Of a DNA stretch of 64,000 nt, positions 8,444 through 16,907 are shown one piece after another. The stretch comes from RYN-230 sp036509255. GTDB lineage: Bacteria > Actinomycetota > Actinomycetes > Streptosporangiales > Streptosporangiaceae. The translations under genes and the position numbers were made by a program. Below the pieces are notes generated by a model, which saw only the letters and a list, made by a program, of their open reading frames with translations, was not told the origin of the DNA and did not search any database. Each line of letters starts with the position of its first letter. Position 1 is the first letter of the stretch. The DNA lies in the NCBI GenBank assembly GCA_036509255.1, contig DATCFY010000039.1, positions 1-64,000 of the forward strand, written 5' to 3'.

Positions 8444-9454
8444 ATGGTGGACACGATCACGAACCCACCCGCCCGCGCGGCCGGCCCGGCCCGCGCCCCG
8501 CGGCCCGGCCGGGTCCCGGCCGGCCGGGCCCGGGCGCTGATCCGGCGTTACCGCCTCGCGCCGTACCTCCTGCTGCTCCCGTCCATGGTCGCGATCGCCC
8601 TGGTGCTGCTCTGGCCGGTGGTGCAGGTAACCCTGTACTCGTTCCAGAACTACGGGCTGCCGCAGACGGACGGGGCCGCGCCGGTCCAGTGGATCGGGCT
8701 GGGCAACTTCACCGCCACCTTCGCGGACCCCGAGTTCTGGCTGGCACTGCGGATCACAGTGCTGTTCGCCGCGGCCGCGGTGACGCTGACCCTGCTGGCC
8801 GGCACGCTGGTGGGGCTGCTCCTGCACCAGCTGGGCCGGGTGATGGCCGGCCTGGTCGGCACCGCGGCCCTGCTGGCCTGGGCCACTCCCCCGGTCTCAG
8901 CCAGCGTCCTGTTCTACTGGCTGTTCAACCCGGACGGGGGGCTGGTGGACTGGAGCCTGGCCCGGCTGCCGCACTGGCTGGTCGGCAGCACCAACTGGGC
9001 CGGCTTCAACTGGACCACCACCGGCGCGCTGCCCGCTTACACGGTGGTCACGGTGCTGGTGGTGTGGCAGGGGTTCCCGTTCATCGCCGTGTCGGTGCTG
9101 GCCGGGCTCAAGACCGTCCCCGCCGAGTTGCTGGAGGCCGCCCGGGTGGACGGCGCCGGAGCGTGGCACGGCTTCTGGCGGATCACGTTCCCGCTGCTGA
9201 AACCGATCTTCCTGGTCCTGCTGCTGCTGTCGGTGATCTGGGATTTCAACGTGTTCACCCAGACCTACCTGCTGACCGGCGGGCTCGGTAACCGGGACGA
9301 GTTCAACCTCTCCCTGTACCTGTACGACAAGGCGTTCACGTTCCCGCCCAGCTACGGCCTGGGTGGCGCGCTCGCGCTGATCCTCACGGTCATCCTGCTC
9401 ATCATCACGGTCGGCTACGTGCGGGCCTCGGTCCGGCAGGGAGCCCTCTCGTGA
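8444..9454 (+). CDS. sugar ABC transporter permease (MalF type)
   Basis: 336 residues from ATG 8444 (GAGGAG upstream, slightly long spacing). Six transmembrane helices of the binding-protein-dependent transport family: RYRLAPYLLLLPSMVAIALV at the start, and the cytoplasmic EAA loop EAARVDGAGAWHGFWRITF that docks on the ATPase. It pairs with the next gene, whose GTG start overlaps its stop codon. The operon has no ATP-binding subunit, so both permeases presumably use a shared MsiK-like ATPase encoded elsewhere. Confidence 0.94.
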   Translation: MVDTITNPPARAAGPARAPRPGRVPAGRARALIRRYRLAPYLLLLPSMVAIALVLLWPVVQVTLYSFQNYGLPQTDGAAPVQWIGLGNFTATFADPEFWLALRITVLFAAAAVTLTLLAGTLVGLLLHQLGRVMAGLVGTAALLAWATPPVSASVLFYWLFNPDGGLVDWSLARLPHWLVGSTNWAGFNWTTTGALPAYTVVTVLVVWQGFPFIAVSVLAGLKTVPAELLEAARVDGAGAWHGFWRITFPLLKPIFLVLLLLSVIWDFNVFTQTYLLTGGLGNRDEFNLSLYLYDKAFTFPPSYGLGGALALILTVILLIITVGYVRASVRQGALS

Positions 9455-10365
9455 CCGCGCCCACCCTCAGGATCCGCCCGCCCAGCATCCGCCGGCCGGG
9501 CCCCCGGACCCGCGCGCGGGCGGTCCGGAAGACCAAGACCTTCAGCCTCAACGCCGTCGGGGTGCTGGTCGCCCTGGTGACCCTGTTCCCGATCTTCTGG
9601 ATGATCTCCACCGCGTTCAAGCCCTCCCAGGAGATCTACTCGCTGACGCCGCGGCTGCTGCCGGCCCATCCGACGCTGGGCAATTTCTCCGCCGTGATGA
9701 GCGGCCAGGCATCCGGGATCGGCTCGGTGTGGCTGTTCTTCCGCAACAGCCTCCTGGTCACGGTGTCCACCGTGGTGCTGGCGTCGCTGATCTCGCTGCT
9801 CGCCTCGGTCGCTGTGGCCCGGTTCCGGTTCCGGTTCCGGGCGTCCTACCTGATCATGCTGCTGATCGTGCAGATGATCCCCGGCCAGGCCCTGATCATC
9901 GCGCTGTTCCTGGACTTCGACCGGCTGAACCTGCTGCAGAGCCTGCCCGGCCTGGTCCTGGTGTACAGCGCGCAGGCGCTGCCGGTGTCGATCTGGATGC
10001 TGCGCAACTTCGTGGCCACCGTGCCCCGCGAGCTGGAGGAGGCGGCGGCGGTCGACGGGGCCGGATCGCTGCGGATCTTCTGGCGCATCCTGTTCCCGCT
10101 GGTCGCGCCCGGTCTGGTGGCGACCAGCATCTTCTCCTTCATCACCGCGTACAACGAGTTCATCGTGGCCCTGACCTTCCTGGGTCAGGCGCACTCCGAC
10201 TACACGCTGCCGATCTACGTGACGTTCTTCTTCACCCGCGGCGGCGCCGAGTGGGGACCGATCATGGCCGCTTCCACCCTGTACACCATCCCGGTCGTCC
10301 TGTTCTTCCTCATCGTCCAGCGGCGGATGACCGCAGGCCTGGTCGCCGGGGCGGTGAAGGGGTGA
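9451..10365 (+). CDS. sugar ABC transporter permease (MalG type)
   Basis: 304 residues, GTG start overlapping the upstream stop by GTGA. Starts with a basic cytoplasmic tail (RIRPPSIRRPGPRTRARAV), then a MalG-type six-helix core with TLFPIFWMISTAFKPSQEIY and the EAA loop EAAAVDGAGSLRIFWRILFP. It forms the transmembrane channel with the preceding permease. Its stop overlaps the start of the hexosaminidase gene, so the last three genes are translationally coupled. Confidence 0.94.
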   Translation: MTAPTLRIRPPSIRRPGPRTRARAVRKTKTFSLNAVGVLVALVTLFPIFWMISTAFKPSQEIYSLTPRLLPAHPTLGNFSAVMSGQASGIGSVWLFFRNSLLVTVSTVVLASLISLLASVAVARFRFRFRASYLIMLLIVQMIPGQALIIALFLDFDRLNLLQSLPGLVLVYSAQALPVSIWMLRNFVATVPRELEEAAAVDGAGSLRIFWRILFPLVAPGLVATSIFSFITAYNEFIVALTFLGQAHSDYTLPIYVTFFFTRGGAEWGPIMAASTLYTIPVVLFFLIVQRRMTAGLVAGAVKG

Positions 10366-11885
10366 GTGCCGGTCTTTCTGCCGATCCGGTGCTGGGACGG
10401 ATGGCTGACGCGATCCTCATCCCCCCGTTCCCGGGCGAGCGGCCGCCCCGCTGGGTCCTGTCCGCGCTGGAGCGCGGCCTGGCCGGGGTGACCATCTTCG
10501 GCCCGAACATAGCCGGGCCGGAGCAGCTGGCCAGGCTCACCGCCCAGCTCCGCTCGGCGGGCGGGCTGCCGCTGGTGGCCATCGACGAGGAGGGCGGCGA
10601 CGTCACCCGGATCACCCACCTGACCGGCAGCCGCTACCCGGGCAACGCCGCGCTGGGCGCGGTGGACGACGTGAGCCTGACCGCCGCGGTGCACCAGGCG
10701 CTGGGCCAGGACCTGGCCGCCCTCGGCATCAACGTTGACCTCGCCCCGTCCGTCGACGTGAATACCGCCGCGGACAACCCGGTCATCGGCATCCGGTCCT
10801 TCGGCGCGGACCCGGACCTGGTGGCGCGGCACGCGGCTGCGGCCGTCCGCGGCCTGCAGGCGGCCGGGGTGGCCGCGTGCGCGAAGCACTTCCCCGGGCA
10901 CGGCAGCACCAGCGCCGATTCCCACCACGGCATCGTGACCCTGCAGGCCAGCCTGGACTTGCTCCGCCGCCGGGACCTGCCGCCGTTCGCCGCGTCTATC
11001 GCGGCCGGGGTCCGCGGGGTGATGCCCGGTCACCTCCGGGTGCCGGAGCTCACCGGCGACGCCCCCGCCACGCTGTCCGCCGCGGCCCTGAGCGGCCTGC
11101 TGCGGGGCGAGCTGGGGTTCACCGGGGTGATCATCTCAGATGCACTGGAAATGCGTGCCGTGAGCGATCTGTACGGCATCCCCGAGGCCGCGGTGCTCGC
11201 CGTGGCCGCCGGGACGGACCTGCTCTGCTTCGGCCGCGACGCCGCGGAGGAGACTTACCTCGCGGTGCGCCGGGCCCTCAGCGAGGCGGTGGCCAGCGGC
11301 CGGCTGCCCGCGCAGCGGCTGGCGGAGGCCCAGCAGAACGTGGCCCGGCTGCGGGCCTGGCTCGCCGCCGGGGCCAGTTCCCGTGAACGGGCGCGCCTGG
11401 ACGGCACCGGGCTGGACGTCGGCCGGCTCGCCGGGCGCGGGGCCCACATCGGCCTGGTGGCTGCCCGCCGTGCGGTGCGCGCCTCGGCAGCCCCCGGCCC
11501 GCTGGCCGACCCGGTGGTGGTGGAACTGGCCGCGCAGGAGAACATCGCGGTGGGCGACGTCCCGTGGGGGCTGCGTCCCTGGGTGCCGGACACGAGCATC
11601 CAGCGCGTCCCGGCGGGCCTGCCGGCGACGGACGCGGCCGCGGTCACCGGGGCGGCACTGGCCTCGGCGGCGGGCCGGTCGCTGATCGTGGTGGTCCGCG
11701 ACGCCCATCGCTATCCGGCGGTCCAGGCCGTGGTCAGCGGGCTGGTCGCGGCGCGCCCGGACACGATCGTGCTGGAGATGGGGCTGCCCCTGTGGGTCCC
11801 GCCCGCAGGCGTGCATCTCGCCACGTACGGTGCGGCCCGCGCGAATGCGCAGGCCGCGGCCGAAGTGCTGGGGCTGGCGCGGTGA
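10362..11885 (+). CDS. glycoside hydrolase family 3 beta-N-acetylhexosaminidase (NagZ/DasD-like)
   Basis: 507 residues from GTG 10362, overlapping the permease stop. The GH3 signature is complete: IDEEGGDVTRI (about 74-84), KHFPGHG (175-181) followed by the D186/H188 acid-base dyad of the NagZ branch, and nucleophile Asp260 in ISDALEM. The C-terminal 170 residues form an alpha/beta extension seen in longer GH3 members. There is no signal peptide, so it should cleave imported chitobiose- or muropeptide-type sugars in the cytoplasm. The order binding protein-permease-permease-hexosaminidase mirrors dasABCD of Streptomyces, here with a ROK rather than a DasR-type regulator. Confidence 0.93.
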   Translation: MSAGLSADPVLGRMADAILIPPFPGERPPRWVLSALERGLAGVTIFGPNIAGPEQLARLTAQLRSAGGLPLVAIDEEGGDVTRITHLTGSRYPGNAALGAVDDVSLTAAVHQALGQDLAALGINVDLAPSVDVNTAADNPVIGIRSFGADPDLVARHAAAAVRGLQAAGVAACAKHFPGHGSTSADSHHGIVTLQASLDLLRRRDLPPFAASIAAGVRGVMPGHLRVPELTGDAPATLSAAALSGLLRGELGFTGVIISDALEMRAVSDLYGIPEAAVLAVAAGTDLLCFGRDAAEETYLAVRRALSEAVASGRLPAQRLAEAQQNVARLRAWLAAGASSRERARLDGTGLDVGRLAGRGAHIGLVAARRAVRASAAPGPLADPVVVELAAQENIAVGDVPWGLRPWVPDTSIQRVPAGLPATDAAAVTGAALASAAGRSLIVVVRDAHRYPAVQAVVSGLVAARPDTIVLEMGLPLWVPPAGVHLATYGAARANAQAAAEVLGLAR

Positions 11886-11996
11886 GCGGGCGCCACCTGC
11901 CGCCGATACCATCCGTCGTGGCCAGGCGAGGGCGAATTTCCTACTAAAACGGTCCCAGTTCTGGGCCAGGCGGCCCGTCTGGTCCCCGGCAACCTG

Positions 11997-12002
11997 CATA
12001 AT
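11997..12002 (+). promoter_or_regulatory. -10 element for probable leaderless transcript
   Basis: CATAAT ends seven bases before ATG 12010, the spacing expected when transcription starts at the A of the start codon. No ribosome binding site precedes that ATG. Confidence 0.45.
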
Positions 12003-12009
12003 GCTGGAC

Positions 12010-12459
12010 ATGAGGCTCTCTGCCCGCGCAGACTACGCGCTACGTGCCGCGGTGGAACTAGCTGCGGCGGATGGCGGTCACATCACCGCCGAGCAGCTGG
12101 CGCGCGCGCAGCACATCCCAGGGAAGTTCCTGGAGGCCATCCTCACCCAGCTGCGACGGGCGGGCCTGGTCCGCAGCCAGCGCGGTCCTGAGGGCGGTTT
12201 CTGGCTGGCCAAGCCCGCGGCGGAGATCGCGCTGGCGGACATCATCCGGGCCATCGACGGCCAGCTGGTCGGCGTGCGCGGGGAGCGGCCGGAGAACATC
12301 GGCTACATCGGCGTGGCGGAACCCCTGCAGAGCGTCTGGATCGCGCTGCGCGCCAACGAGCGGGCCATCCTCGAGGAAGTCACGCTCGAGCACATCGCCA
12401 CCGGGCGGCTGCCGGAGCGGATCATCGAGCTGACCGACGACCCGCGCGCCTGGGCCTGA
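12010..12459 (+). CDS. Rrf2-family transcriptional regulator
   Basis: 149 residues from ATG 12010 (an in-frame ATG at 12001 is possible). Starts MRLSARADYALRAAVELA, the Rrf2 hallmark, with a winged helix (about 10-65, AEQLARAQHIPGKFLEAILTQL and RSQRGPEGGFWLA) and a dimerisation helix. There are no cysteines, so it cannot hold the Fe-S cluster of IscR, NsrR or RsrR; it belongs with CymR-like members that respond through protein partners or small molecules. It stands alone with a probable leaderless promoter. No neighbouring target is apparent. Confidence 0.9.
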   Translation: MRLSARADYALRAAVELAAADGGHITAEQLARAQHIPGKFLEAILTQLRRAGLVRSQRGPEGGFWLAKPAAEIALADIIRAIDGQLVGVRGERPENIGYIGVAEPLQSVWIALRANERAILEEVTLEHIATGRLPERIIELTDDPRAWA

Positions 12460-12629
12460 CCGACCTCGCGGCCCCGAGCCCCAGGGGACTTCGCGTGCCC
12501 CGGGACTGACCCAGCCCCGGAGGAACTCCGCGTCCCCCTGGCCCCGTACCGGGCCTTGGCCCCGCACTCCCCGGCCCCGGGCGGATGAGCCGGCCGGTCG
12601 GACCGTTATATGAAACCGGGCACGTAAAA

Positions 12630-12663
12630 GCGGGCGGGTGCCGCTTCCGCGGCTCCCGCCCGC
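12630..12663 (-). terminator. intrinsic terminator of clgR
   Basis: 15-bp arms gcgggcgggtgccgc and gcggctcccgcccgc with one mismatch and a four-base loop, followed on the minus strand by TTTT. It lies 40 bp past the clgR stop and ends the ftsK-to-clgR block; it may also stop read-through from the Rrf2 gene. Confidence 0.8.
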
Positions 12664-12702
12664 CAGGTCGTGGTGGCCGGATTACACCGGAACCAGGTTG
12701 CT

Positions 12703-13224
12703 TTAGACCGGAACCATGTCGTTGAAGTCGCCCCGTACGCGCCGGGTGACCTCGTCGAAGGCCGGGTGATCGTCGTTGACCCGGAGCGGGTCCAGCACCG
12801 GCTCGGAATCCATGCCCCGGACATGCCCGGCGGGCACCCGGAGCTTCTTGGGCCGCAACTCGGCGGAGAACGCCCGGGTCACCGGCAGCTCCAGCTCGCG
12901 CTCGGCCCGGTTGATCGAGCGGGCGTCCACGGAGGTCCGGCTGTCCCCGGACGGGGCGCCAGCCGGGGTGAGCACCGAGTCATTCTGCAGCTCGGCCAGG
13001 GCAAAGCTGTCCGAGACCTCTCCGAGCACGACGGACAGCGGGGTGTTCAGCGCCGTGCAGATCGCGGCGAGCAACTCGGAGGATGCTTCCTTCTGCCCGC
13101 GTTCGACCTCGGACAGGTATCCCAGTGACACCCGGGCCGCGGCCGACACCTCGCGCAGGGTTCGACCCTGCCGCAGACGTAGCCGCCGCAGCACGTCACC
13201 AAGCAAGTGACGAAGCAGGACCAT
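12703..13224 (-). CDS. clgR: ClgR, Clp-protease gene regulator (XRE family)
   Basis: 173 residues from ATG at 13224 (GAAGGGAG upstream; the longer frame is not protein-like). The HTH region, LLGDVLRRLRLRQGRTLREV then ARVSLGYLSEVERGQKEASS, is the conserved ClgR sequence of actinobacteria, followed by a variable tail. ClgR activates clp and lon protease genes and is itself a Clp substrate, often through a terminal degron; this protein ends FNDMVPV, without the Ala-Ala end seen in Streptomyces. Last gene of the conserved block and probably autoregulated. Confidence 0.92.
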   Translation of the reverse strand: MVLLRHLLGDVLRRLRLRQGRTLREVSAAARVSLGYLSEVERGQKEASSELLAAICTALNTPLSVVLGEVSDSFALAELQNDSVLTPAGAPSGDSRTSVDARSINRAERELELPVTRAFSAELRPKKLRVPAGHVRGMDSEPVLDPLRVNDDHPAFDEVTRRVRGDFNDMVPV

Positions 13225-13306
13225 CGCGGCACTCCCTTCGCGAAGTGGTAATTCGGTAGGTCCACCGTACTCGCCCTCACCGACAGTAGGGAAAGCACCT
13301 GTCCCT

Positions 13307-13328
13307 GTGTTCGCTGCTAACGTAACAC
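13307..13328 (-). promoter_or_regulatory. dyad upstream of clgR, candidate autoregulatory site
   Basis: GTGTT-N12-AACAC, with GTTCGC inside it, the half-site I recall for ClgR boxes (GTTCGC-N5-GCG). A second palindrome, CTTCGCGAAG, lies at 13236-13245 against the ribosome binding site. The full ClgR consensus is not met, so this is only a candidate. Confidence 0.25.
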
Positions 13329-13333
13329 TGTAA

Positions 13334-13855
13334 TCATCCGGTCTCTTCCCGCACGAAGACAAGGATCAACCCCAGCGCTTCGCGGACCGTCGCGGCCCGG
13401 ATGGCCGCCCGGCTGCCGGACAGGGCCAGCCGGCGCACCTGGGTCTTACCCCCGGCGCTCGCCGCGATGTACACCGTGCCCGCCGGCTTTCCCTCGGCCG
13501 GGTCCGGGCCGGCGACGCCGGTGGTGGCCACGCCGACAGCCGCGCCAAGCCGGGAGCTCACGCCCTCGGCCATGGCCGCCGCCACCTCCGAGGATACGGC
13601 CCCGTGGGCGTCCAGCAGGCCGCGGTCCACCCCGAGCAGCACGGCCTTGAGCTCGGTCGCGTAGGCCACCACGCCACCACGGAAGACCGCTGAGGCGCCC
13701 GGGATGTCGGTGAGGGCCGCAGCGAGCATTCCGCCGGTCAGCGACTCGGCCACCGCGATGCTCTGCTCGCGGGCGGTCAGCAGGGTGATGAGCTCCGCCG
13801 CGCGGTCGTCAGGGGCCACCGGGCTTACCGGCCGGCTCTGCGGCTGGGCCGCCAC
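13334..13855 (-). CDS. nicotinamide-nucleotide amidase (CinA C-terminal domain, PncC)
   Basis: 173 residues with a GTG start five bases after the pgsA stop. Only the CinA C-terminal amidase domain is present: AVAESLTGGMLAAALTDIPGAS, VAYATELKAVLLGV and GVATTGVAGPDPAEGKPAGTV. The enzyme deamidates NMN to nicotinic acid mononucleotide in the pyridine nucleotide cycle. The N-terminal molybdopterin-binding-like domain of full CinA is absent, as is usual in actinobacteria. It sits between pgsA and clgR, matching the Streptomyces order. Confidence 0.92.
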   Translation of the reverse strand: MAAQPQSRPVSPVAPDDRAAELITLLTAREQSIAVAESLTGGMLAAALTDIPGASAVFRGGVVAYATELKAVLLGVDRGLLDAHGAVSSEVAAAMAEGVSSRLGAAVGVATTGVAGPDPAEGKPAGTVYIAASAGGKTQVRRLALSGSRAAIRAATVREALGLILVFVREETG

Positions 13856-13859
13856 GGGT

Positions 13860-14492
13860 TCACCGGCCGGCCGCGGACAGGCTCCGCCGGCGCAGCCGCA
13901 CGGCCCGGACCGCGTAATCGGCGCCGGTGACCACGGTGACCACGACCGCCAGGCCCATCACCACGTCCCGCAGGGTGCCGGGGGGGCCGGGCAGGATGTA
14001 CAGGGCGATGGCGAGCACCTGGAGCAGGGTCTTGATCTTGCCGCCCCGGCTAGCTGCGATCACCCCGTGCCGGATCACCCAGAACCGCAGCGCGGTCACC
14101 CCGAGCTCACGGGCCAGGATGATCGCGGTCACCCACCAGCCCAGCTCGCCTAGGGCGGACAGGGTGACCAGCGCCGCCCCGGTCAGCGCCTTGTCCGCGA
14201 TGGGGTCCGCGATCTTCCCGAAGTCCGTGATCAGCCCGCGCTGCCGGGCGATCCGCCCGTCCAGCAGGTCAGTCACCGACGCGATGAGGAACACGGCGAG
14301 GGCCCCGGCCCGCCAGCCGGTCCCGCCGGCCAGCAGGAGCAGGACGAACACCGGGACGAGTACCAGCCGGAGCACGGTGAGCGCGTTGGCCACGTTGAGC
14401 ACGCCCGGCTGGGGGATGCCACCCTGCGGCGCGGGCGGGGCCGGCCGCGCTCCCCCGCCCGTCTCCGCGGCGGGCTGGCTCAATGCTGTCAC
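13860..14492 (-). CDS. pgsA: CDP-diacylglycerol-glycerol-3-phosphate 3-phosphatidyltransferase
   Basis: 210 residues, GTG start overlapping the rimO stop by GTGA. The CDP-alcohol phosphotransferase motif DG-x2-AR-x8-G-x3-D-x3-D is complete in DGRIARQRGLITDFGKIADP. There are four to five transmembrane helices after a Pro/Ala-rich N-terminal 30 residues. It makes phosphatidylglycerophosphate, the precursor of phosphatidylglycerol and cardiolipin. The context (rimO upstream, pncC downstream) matches the actinobacterial PgsA paralogue found in this block; other family members could make phosphatidylinositol phosphate, so substrate assignment rests on context. Confidence 0.9.
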   Translation of the reverse strand: MTALSQPAAETGGGARPAPPAPQGGIPQPGVLNVANALTVLRLVLVPVFVLLLLAGGTGWRAGALAVFLIASVTDLLDGRIARQRGLITDFGKIADPIADKALTGAALVTLSALGELGWWVTAIILARELGVTALRFWVIRHGVIAASRGGKIKTLLQVLAIALYILPGPPGTLRDVVMGLAVVVTVVTGADYAVRAVRLRRRSLSAAGR

Positions 14493-15976
14493 CCGCGCCC
14501 GGCGGCCGCCGAGGGGACGGCGAGCCAGTCGGCCACGAGGTCTACCCCGTCGCCCTCGGTGACCCGGGCGGGGATCAGCTCGCCGACACCCACTCCGGTC
14601 ACGCCGCGCACGGTCGTGGTCCCGTCCACCTCAGGCGCCTGGTGAGCCGCCCGGCCGAGGTAGGTCCCGTCGCCGAGGTCCTCCTCCAGGAGCACCTGGA
14701 CGACCTCGCCCACGCGGTCTGCGGCCCGCTGGGCCATCAGCTCGTCGGCCAGGCCCGCCAGCTCATCGACCCGCCTGGCGATCTCGGCCGGATCGAGCTG
14801 GCCCGTCAGCGTGGCCGCCTCAGTGCCGTCCTCGTCGGAGTAGCCGAAGACGCCGATCGCGTCCAGGCGCGCCTCGGACAGGAAACGCTGCAGCTCGTCG
14901 ACATCGGCGGGGGTCTCGCCCGGGAAGCCGACGATGAAGTTGGACCGGACGCCGGCTTCCGGGCAGGCCTGCCGGACCTGGCCGAGCAGCGCCCCGAACC
15001 GTTCGCGGTCGCCGAAGCGCCGCATCGCCCGGAGCACGGTCCCGCTGGCGTGCTGGAAGGACAGGTCGAAGTAAGGGGCCACGCCGGGGGTGGAGGTCAT
15101 GACCTCGATTAGCGCGGGGCGCACCTCGGCGGGCTGCAGGTAGCTGATCCTGATCCGGTCGATGCCCGGCACCGCGGCGAGCGAGGGCAGCAGCTCGTCC
15201 AGCAGCCGGGGGTTGCCCAGGTCCTTCCCGTAGGACGTGGAGTTCTCGCTGACCAGCACCAGCTCGCGGACGCCGTGCCCGGCCAGCCATTCCGCCTCGG
15301 CAACCAGGTCTTCCGGGGGCCGGGACAGGAACGCGCCGCGGAACGCCGGGATGGCGCAGAAGCTGCACCGCCGGTCGCATCCAGACGCGATCTTGAGCGG
15401 GGCCACCGGGCCGCCGGACAGGCGGCGCCGCAGCGTCCGCGGGCCGGACACCGGCGCCAGCCCGGGCGGGAGATCCCGGATGCCACCCGGGTGCGGAAGG
15501 ACTGCGCCATGCCCTGGCGGCTGGCTGCCCGGGGCCGCCGCCCGGTCGGCGGGCGCGATCGGCAGCAGCCGGCGCCGGTCCCTCGGCTCGTGGGCCGGGC
15601 GCCGTTCCCCGGCCAGCACGGCATCCAGCCGGGCGCCGATGTCGCCGTAATCGTCGAAGCTGAGCACCTGGGCCTCGGGCAGCTCAGCGGCCAGGACGCT
15701 GCCGTAGCGCTCGGCCAGGCATCCGGCGGCCACGACCTTGGCGCCGCTCCCGGCGGCGTCCAGCAGCTCGCTGACGGACTCCTGCTTGGCGGCCTCGATG
15801 AACCCGCAGGTGTTCACCAGCACGACGCTGGCCTCATCGCTGCCCGACAGGGTCCACCCCGCGGCCTCCAGCCGGCCCGCGAGCTCCTCGGAATCCACCT
15901 CATTACGGGCACAGCCCAGCGTCACCAGGCTGACGGTGCGCTCCGGTGACTGGGAATTTCGCTGACTCGACGACAC
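14489..15976 (-). CDS. rimO: ribosomal protein uS12 methylthiotransferase
   Basis: 495 residues, GTG start. It has the N-terminal UPF0004 cluster cysteines (C22 in LVTLGCARNEVDS, C57 in VNTCGF, C86 in AAGCLAERYG), the radical-SAM triad C200/C204/C207 (CDRRCSFC) and a C-terminal TRAM domain. It adds a methylthio group to the universally conserved Asp of ribosomal protein uS12. Residues 125-190 form a Pro/Arg-rich insertion between the first two domains, longer than in E. coli RimO. First of four tightly packed genes down to clgR. Confidence 0.93.
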   Translation of the reverse strand: MSSSQRNSQSPERTVSLVTLGCARNEVDSEELAGRLEAAGWTLSGSDEASVVLVNTCGFIEAAKQESVSELLDAAGSGAKVVAAGCLAERYGSVLAAELPEAQVLSFDDYGDIGARLDAVLAGERRPAHEPRDRRRLLPIAPADRAAAPGSQPPGHGAVLPHPGGIRDLPPGLAPVSGPRTLRRRLSGGPVAPLKIASGCDRRCSFCAIPAFRGAFLSRPPEDLVAEAEWLAGHGVRELVLVSENSTSYGKDLGNPRLLDELLPSLAAVPGIDRIRISYLQPAEVRPALIEVMTSTPGVAPYFDLSFQHASGTVLRAMRRFGDRERFGALLGQVRQACPEAGVRSNFIVGFPGETPADVDELQRFLSEARLDAIGVFGYSDEDGTEAATLTGQLDPAEIARRVDELAGLADELMAQRAADRVGEVVQVLLEEDLGDGTYLGRAAHQAPEVDGTTTVRGVTGVGVGELIPARVTEGDGVDLVADWLAVPSAAAGRG

Positions 15977-16011
15977 ACCGGAAGACTACGGTAAGCGCCC
16001 TGGTGCTGCAG

Positions 16012-16764
16012 TTAACCGGTCACCGGCTGCCCGGGCCCCAGGCTCAGCGTGACGGGCTGGCCTGCGGCTCCGGGCGAGCCCAGCTTCTTGCCGTTGACGG
16101 TGAGCACGATTCCCCCGGGATTACCGATGGCCATCTTCACCGTCCGGGAGAAGGTCCAGGTCTTCGAGTTCCCCCCGACCACGTAGGCCTGGGAGAGGAA
16201 CCGGCCGTCCGGTTTGGTGAACTCGACCCAGCAGTCCTGGATCGCCGTGAGGCTGATCGTCACGTCCTGGCTCGCGGCGGGTGCGGCCGGCGTGGACGAG
16301 GGCGTCGCTGACACCGCAGCGGGCCGCGGGTGGTGGCGTGGCGCCAGCTGGCCGGAGCTGGCCTGGGTCCGCGCCGGGTGCGGCGTGGTGGAGTCCACCA
16401 CGCGGTAGATCCCGTAGCCGGCGATGACCGCCAGGACCAGGACCATGGCCAGGCTCCAGTTAGGGCGCCGCCGCTCCTTGATCTTGATCGGCGTGGCCGG
16501 CTCGAACACGTCGGCGGCCCTGATCGCCTGCGGCGCGCCGTGCATGGCGTCGTACTCCCGGATCAGCTCCTCGTCGTCGGCCCCCACGGCCCGGGCGACG
16601 CTGCGGATGTGACCCCGGGCGTAGAAATCCCCACCGCAGGCAGAGAAATCACCGTGTTCGATCCCCCGGATGATTGTCTCTCTGATGCAGGTTCTCTGGC
16701 TAACCTGCGTAATGGTGAGACCCGCCTGGCGGCGCGCATCTGCCAGGGCGTCACCAATGCTCAC
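16012..16764 (-). CDS. RodZ-like helix-turn-helix membrane protein
   Basis: 250 residues from GTG 16764 with GGAGG six bases upstream. An N-terminal HTH (1-70, DALADARRQAGLTITQVSQR...YARGHIRSVARAVG), a basic stop, one transmembrane helix (about 103-122), a Pro/Ser/Thr linker and a C-terminal DUF4115-type beta domain (DCWVEFTKPDGRFLSQ). This is the RodZ architecture, linking cytoplasmic cytoskeleton or DNA to the cell wall. It lies directly downstream of ftsK, as in Streptomyces, so a role in envelope growth or division is likely but unproven. Confidence 0.88.
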   Translation of the reverse strand: MSIGDALADARRQAGLTITQVSQRTCIRETIIRGIEHGDFSACGGDFYARGHIRSVARAVGADDEELIREYDAMHGAPQAIRAADVFEPATPIKIKERRRPNWSLAMVLVLAVIAGYGIYRVVDSTTPHPARTQASSGQLAPRHHPRPAAVSATPSSTPAAPAASQDVTISLTAIQDCWVEFTKPDGRFLSQAYVVGGNSKTWTFSRTVKMAIGNPGGIVLTVNGKKLGSPGAAGQPVTLSLGPGQPVTG

Positions 16765-16907
16765 GCCACGCCTCCACTGCCATATCGCACTGCGCACCGC
16801 TCCGGGGTGCGGAAGCAGTAACCGGATGCGAGCAGCCCGCCGGAAATGGCGGGCCACTAACAAGTGTAGACATCCCCCTGGCCACGGCGTGAAAGCGGTG
16901 GCCTAGA

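Noticed and set aside
7042..8460. 472-codon minus-strand open frame opposite the sugar-binding protein gene
   Set aside because: Arg/Gly/His/Val-rich composition typical of GC-rich antisense frames, no domain, and the opposite strand carries a complete lipoprotein gene.
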